Assembly (NCBI GenBank): GCA_002408385.1
Contig: DHSB01000004.1
Span: 1-63,615, forward strand
Length of the DNA: 63,615 bases
From: Myxococcales bacterium UBA5297
GTDB taxonomy: Bacteria > Myxococcota > Myxococcia > Myxococcales > UBA5297
Direction: 5' to 3'
Position 1 is the first letter of the stretch, and every line of letters starts with the position of its first letter. This document shows positions 59,070-63,615 of the stretch, piece after piece. Under the pieces are notes generated by a model. That model saw only the letters and a program-made list of their open reading frames with translations. It was not told the DNA's origin and ran no database searches. Position numbers and translations under genes: made by a program.

Positions 59070-60932
59070 ATGGTTCGACCCCTGGCCGGCTTGCTGATCC
59101 TCGCGATCGTCGGAGCGACTCTCCCGGCGAGCGCGCAAGCGGACGACCCTGCGCCGGCTCAAGCTGGCGCGCCCGTGGCGGGCCGCGGCGGGGCCCCGAG
59201 CGGCATCCTCTCGGCCGAGGGCACCGGCGACGAGGTCGCAGGCCATGACGAGGACGCGCTCGTCGACGAAGCAGAGGCCGCCCGCGAGCTTCTCGAGCTG
59301 AAGGCGGTCGAGGCGGCGACGATCGACGAGGAGTCCCGCCAGGCGCTCGAGCTGCTTCGAGCCCTCGAGGTCGGCGGGTGGTCGGGCACGAGCGGCGCGG
59401 GCCTGCGCGACGCGCTCGATCTCTCCCGACCCGTGCCGCTCGTGCCTTCGGCGACCGAGCTGGGCGCCGCGGCGCTCGCCGACCTCGGCGGCTTCGACTT
59501 CGAGCGCGCGCGCCGGCTCTACGACATCCCGATGGAGATGCATCCGCTGGTCGCCGAGTACATCCGCTTCTTCCAGGGTCCGGGGCGCAAGCACTTCGTG
59601 CGCTGGCTCGGGCGCGCCTCGCGCTACCAGCCGCTGATCCGCAAGACGCTGCGCGAGGCCGGCCTGCCCCAGGACACGCTCTTCCTCGCGATGATCGAGA
59701 GCGGCTTCTCGCCCGTCGCCCTCTCGCCGGCGAAGGCCTCCGGGCTCTGGCAATTCATGGAGCCGACCGGCAAGCGCTTCGGCCTGCGGGTCGATTTCTG
59801 GATCGACGAGCGCCGCGACCCGGTGAAGGCCACGGTGGCGGCCGCCGGGTACTTGAAGGCCCTGTACGCCGAGTTCGGTGACTGGCGGCTCGCTTGGGCG
59901 GGCTACAACGCCGGCGAGGGCAAGATCCGCCGCGCGATCCGCGAAGAGGGCTCGACGAGCTTCTGGGACATGGTCAACGGGCGGGTCCTCAAGCCCGAGA
60001 CCAAGCACTACGTCCCCAAGCTGATGGCCGCCGCGCTCATCACCAAGAACCTGGCCGCGTTCGGCTTCTCGCCCGAAGAATTCGACCCGCACCCGCCGCT
60101 CGCCTTCGACGAGGCGGAGGTGCCCGAGGCGACCGACCTCGAGGTCATCGCGCGCGCCGCGGGCGTGTCGGTCAACGACATCAAGGAGCTCAACCCCGAG
60201 CTGAGGCGCTGGTGCACCCCGCCCTCGAGCGGTTCGGACGAGGTCTTCAAGATCAAGCTGCCAGCCGGCACGCGGCAGCGCTTCGTCGAGACCTACGCGA
60301 CCGTCGCCCCCAAGGACCGGCTCACCTACCGGGTCCACAAGATCGCGCGGGGCGAGACCCTCTCGCACCTCTCGCTTCGCTACGGCACTCCGACCGAGGC
60401 GATCGTGCGGCTCAACCGGATCAAGGACCCGCGCCGGCTGCGGCTCGGCGACACGCTGGTCATCCCCGTGCCCAAGCCGTCGGGCGAAGCCCCGCGACAG
60501 GCGCGCGGACCGAACCCGCAGCCCCCGCCGTCCCCGGCCCACCGCTCGGGCTCGACAAGTCGCGCGCCCCGCGGCGCGCGCGGCGGTGCGCTCGTCCACA
60601 CCGTGGTCAGCGGCGAGACCCTCTCGACGCTGGCGCGCCGCTACGGCGTCGAGGTCGAGGAGCTGGCGCGCGGGAACGGCTTGTCGGCGCGACGCGCGAC
60701 GCTGCGGGTGGGCCAAAAGCTGCGAGTCGAGCCCAAGCGCCGCGACCTCCCCGCGCCTTCGGGCAACGAAGGGGTGGCCGGTCGCAAGGCACACGTGGTC
60801 GCCGCGGGCGACACGCTCTGGTCGATAGCCCGCGCCTACGGCGTGTCGGTCGCGGACCTCGAGCGCTGGAATCGGCTCCCGCGCCGCAGCCCGCTGCGCA
60901 TCGGCCAACGGCTGGCGGTCGGCGGGCGATAG
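59070..60932 (+). CDS. mltD: MltD-like lytic transglycosylase with three LysM domains
   Basis: A 620-residue exported murein hydrolase that cleaves the glycan strand and forms 1,6-anhydro ends. Signal peptide about 1-25 (ending SAQAD), an acidic Glu-rich segment, then the SLT domain (about 180-330): catalytic Glu210 in AMIESGFSPVALS, followed by ASGLWQFMEPTGKRFGL and WAGYNAGEGKIRRAI. LysM modules are at about 418-462, 508-556 and 572-618 (each opening with GETLS or GDTLW), joined by Pro/Arg-rich linkers. Unlike E. coli MltD it has no lipobox. AAGAGAT precedes ATG 59070. Confidence 0.93.
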   Translation: MVRPLAGLLILAIVGATLPASAQADDPAPAQAGAPVAGRGGAPSGILSAEGTGDEVAGHDEDALVDEAEAARELLELKAVEAATIDEESRQALELLRALEVGGWSGTSGAGLRDALDLSRPVPLVPSATELGAAALADLGGFDFERARRLYDIPMEMHPLVAEYIRFFQGPGRKHFVRWLGRASRYQPLIRKTLREAGLPQDTLFLAMIESGFSPVALSPAKASGLWQFMEPTGKRFGLRVDFWIDERRDPVKATVAAAGYLKALYAEFGDWRLAWAGYNAGEGKIRRAIREEGSTSFWDMVNGRVLKPETKHYVPKLMAAALITKNLAAFGFSPEEFDPHPPLAFDEAEVPEATDLEVIARAAGVSVNDIKELNPELRRWCTPPSSGSDEVFKIKLPAGTRQRFVETYATVAPKDRLTYRVHKIARGETLSHLSLRYGTPTEAIVRLNRIKDPRRLRLGDTLVIPVPKPSGEAPRQARGPNPQPPPSPAHRSGSTSRAPRGARGGALVHTVVSGETLSTLARRYGVEVEELARGNGLSARRATLRVGQKLRVEPKRRDLPAPSGNEGVAGRKAHVVAAGDTLWSIARAYGVSVADLERWNRLPRRSPLRIGQRLAVGGR

Positions 60933-61210
60933 CTCGCGGCGCGCCGAGCGCCAACGGGCCGGTGCAAAGGGGCTCGGCTCGGCCGCGGATCCGGCCGGAA
61001 GAACACCGGAATCTGCGGTTTGACTGGGGCAGGGCCTTTCTGCTAGGTGACGACCCCATTCGCAGGAATGTCGCATCTTCGAGTCAAAGTTGAGGCATGC
61101 TTGCCGCGATCTTCGGGCATGCACGTGGCTGAGGGAGCCCTGCAGCCGGGAGACGAACCTAAAAACACATTCCGACGGTCCGCCCGCCACCAAGGGCGCA
61201 CGAGGCATTC
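60933..61210. other. Region upstream of the EF-G-like gene
   Basis: About 280 bases without a gene. The stretch around 61065-61100 is less GC-rich (CGCAGGAATGTCGCATCTTC) and probably carries the promoter of the EF-G-like gene, although no clear pair was found. Confidence 0.3.
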
Positions 61211-63310
<2,100 letters not shown>

Positions 63311-63337
63311 CCTTCTTCACCTTCGAGCGGAATTGAG

Positions 63338-63372
63338 AAGGGCCGGGCGCTGTCTGCCCGGCCCTTCGTCTA
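63338..63372 (+). terminator. Probable terminator of the EF-G-like gene
   Basis: AAGGGCCGGGC-N7-GCCCGGCCCTT: an 11-bp perfect stem 27 bases after the stop, followed by CGTCTATCC, a poor T-tract. Confidence 0.65.
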
Positions 63373-63615
63373 TCCAGGCCTCGCCAGCGCGCTCGTTTCG
63401 GGGCGTCGTGGGCGACCATGGCTTCGAGCTGGCAGGGGAGAGGGGCTCGGCTCAGACGCGGGTCCGGTTCGCTGCACGGCAAATCGGCGGGGCGACCGGC
63501 TTCGCTTGTCCGGATCGCCGAAGAGCTGCCGGAGGGCTTTGAGTCCGCTGCGCCTGCGGAGGCGTGACCGGAAGGCTGCAGGTCAACCCTCAGCGGCCGC
63601 GGAGGGGCTACCGGA
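63373..63615. other. No gene recognised at the right edge
   Basis: About 240 bases beyond the terminator with no supported feature; an open frame continues to the window edge but has no recognisable product. Confidence 0.35.

Overview
The window is very GC-rich, densely coded chromosomal DNA from a Gram-negative bacterium, most likely a Myxococcota (former Deltaproteobacteria). The evidence is the mixture of outer-membrane beta-barrels and lipoproteins, a Ser/Thr kinase-like protein fused to a formylglycine-enzyme-type domain, TPR/PEGA and FHA proteins, a small zinc-finger protein of the type often called vegetative protein in myxobacteria, and near-universal G/C at third codon positions. There are no rRNAs, recognisable tRNAs, CRISPR arrays, transposases or phage genes.

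Layout. 0-10.3 kb: hypothetical protein, a decayed SmpA/OmlA-like gene, TPR-PEGA protein, LOG-family hydrolase, DedA protein, a possible RsbRD-type sensor, then a polysaccharide pair (heparinase II/III-like protein and nucleotide-sugar dehydrogenase). 10.4-13.8 kb (minus): ylxP-rbfA-nrnA-truB. 14.1-15.9 kb: nuoC-nuoD. 16.4-22.2 kb: small basic protein, aminotransferase, rpsO, pnp and dut. 22.7-28.8 kb: ECF sigma factor, two-TM protein, LolA-like protein, two FtsX-type permeases, LolD-type ATPase and a beta-barrel protein, apparently one transcription unit for export to the outer membrane. 29-36 kb: EamA transporter with a His-rich tail, orphan PilP-like protein, broken GNAT gene, large sensor kinase, SEC-C protein. 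36.3-41.1 kb: beta-barrel, Cys-rich TPR lipoprotein, double-FHA membrane protein, HtrA protease, zinc-finger protein. 41.3-47.2 kb: TrmJ-like methyltransferase, TrpX-like binding protein downstream of a pseudokinase-FGE fusion, response regulator, membrane protein. 47.4-56.5 kb (minus): complete MoxR-DUF58-VWA (Bat) operon. 56.9-63.3 kb: ZIP transporter with a Fis-like protein, response regulator, MltD-like transglycosylase with three LysM domains, EF-G-like GTPase.

Envelope biology dominates: protein and lipoprotein export, cell-wall cleavage, polysaccharide handling, stress proteolysis and the Bat complex. The ribosome/RNA genes (ylxP, rbfA, nrnA, truB, rpsO, pnp, dut) look like the usual infB-pnp neighbourhood cut in two and inverted around nuoCD.

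The least explained content is intergenic: at least three families of short, structured dispersed repeats next to gene ends, an array of imperfect tandem repeats, and several G/C homopolymers. Four coding regions (SmpA-like, sigma factor, one permease, GNAT) carry indels relative to their families; either they are decaying or the assembly contains indel errors. No wholly new defence or mobile system is visible; the best candidates for follow-up are the repeat families, the sigma-controlled Lol-like export operon and the pseudokinase-FGE/binding-protein pair.
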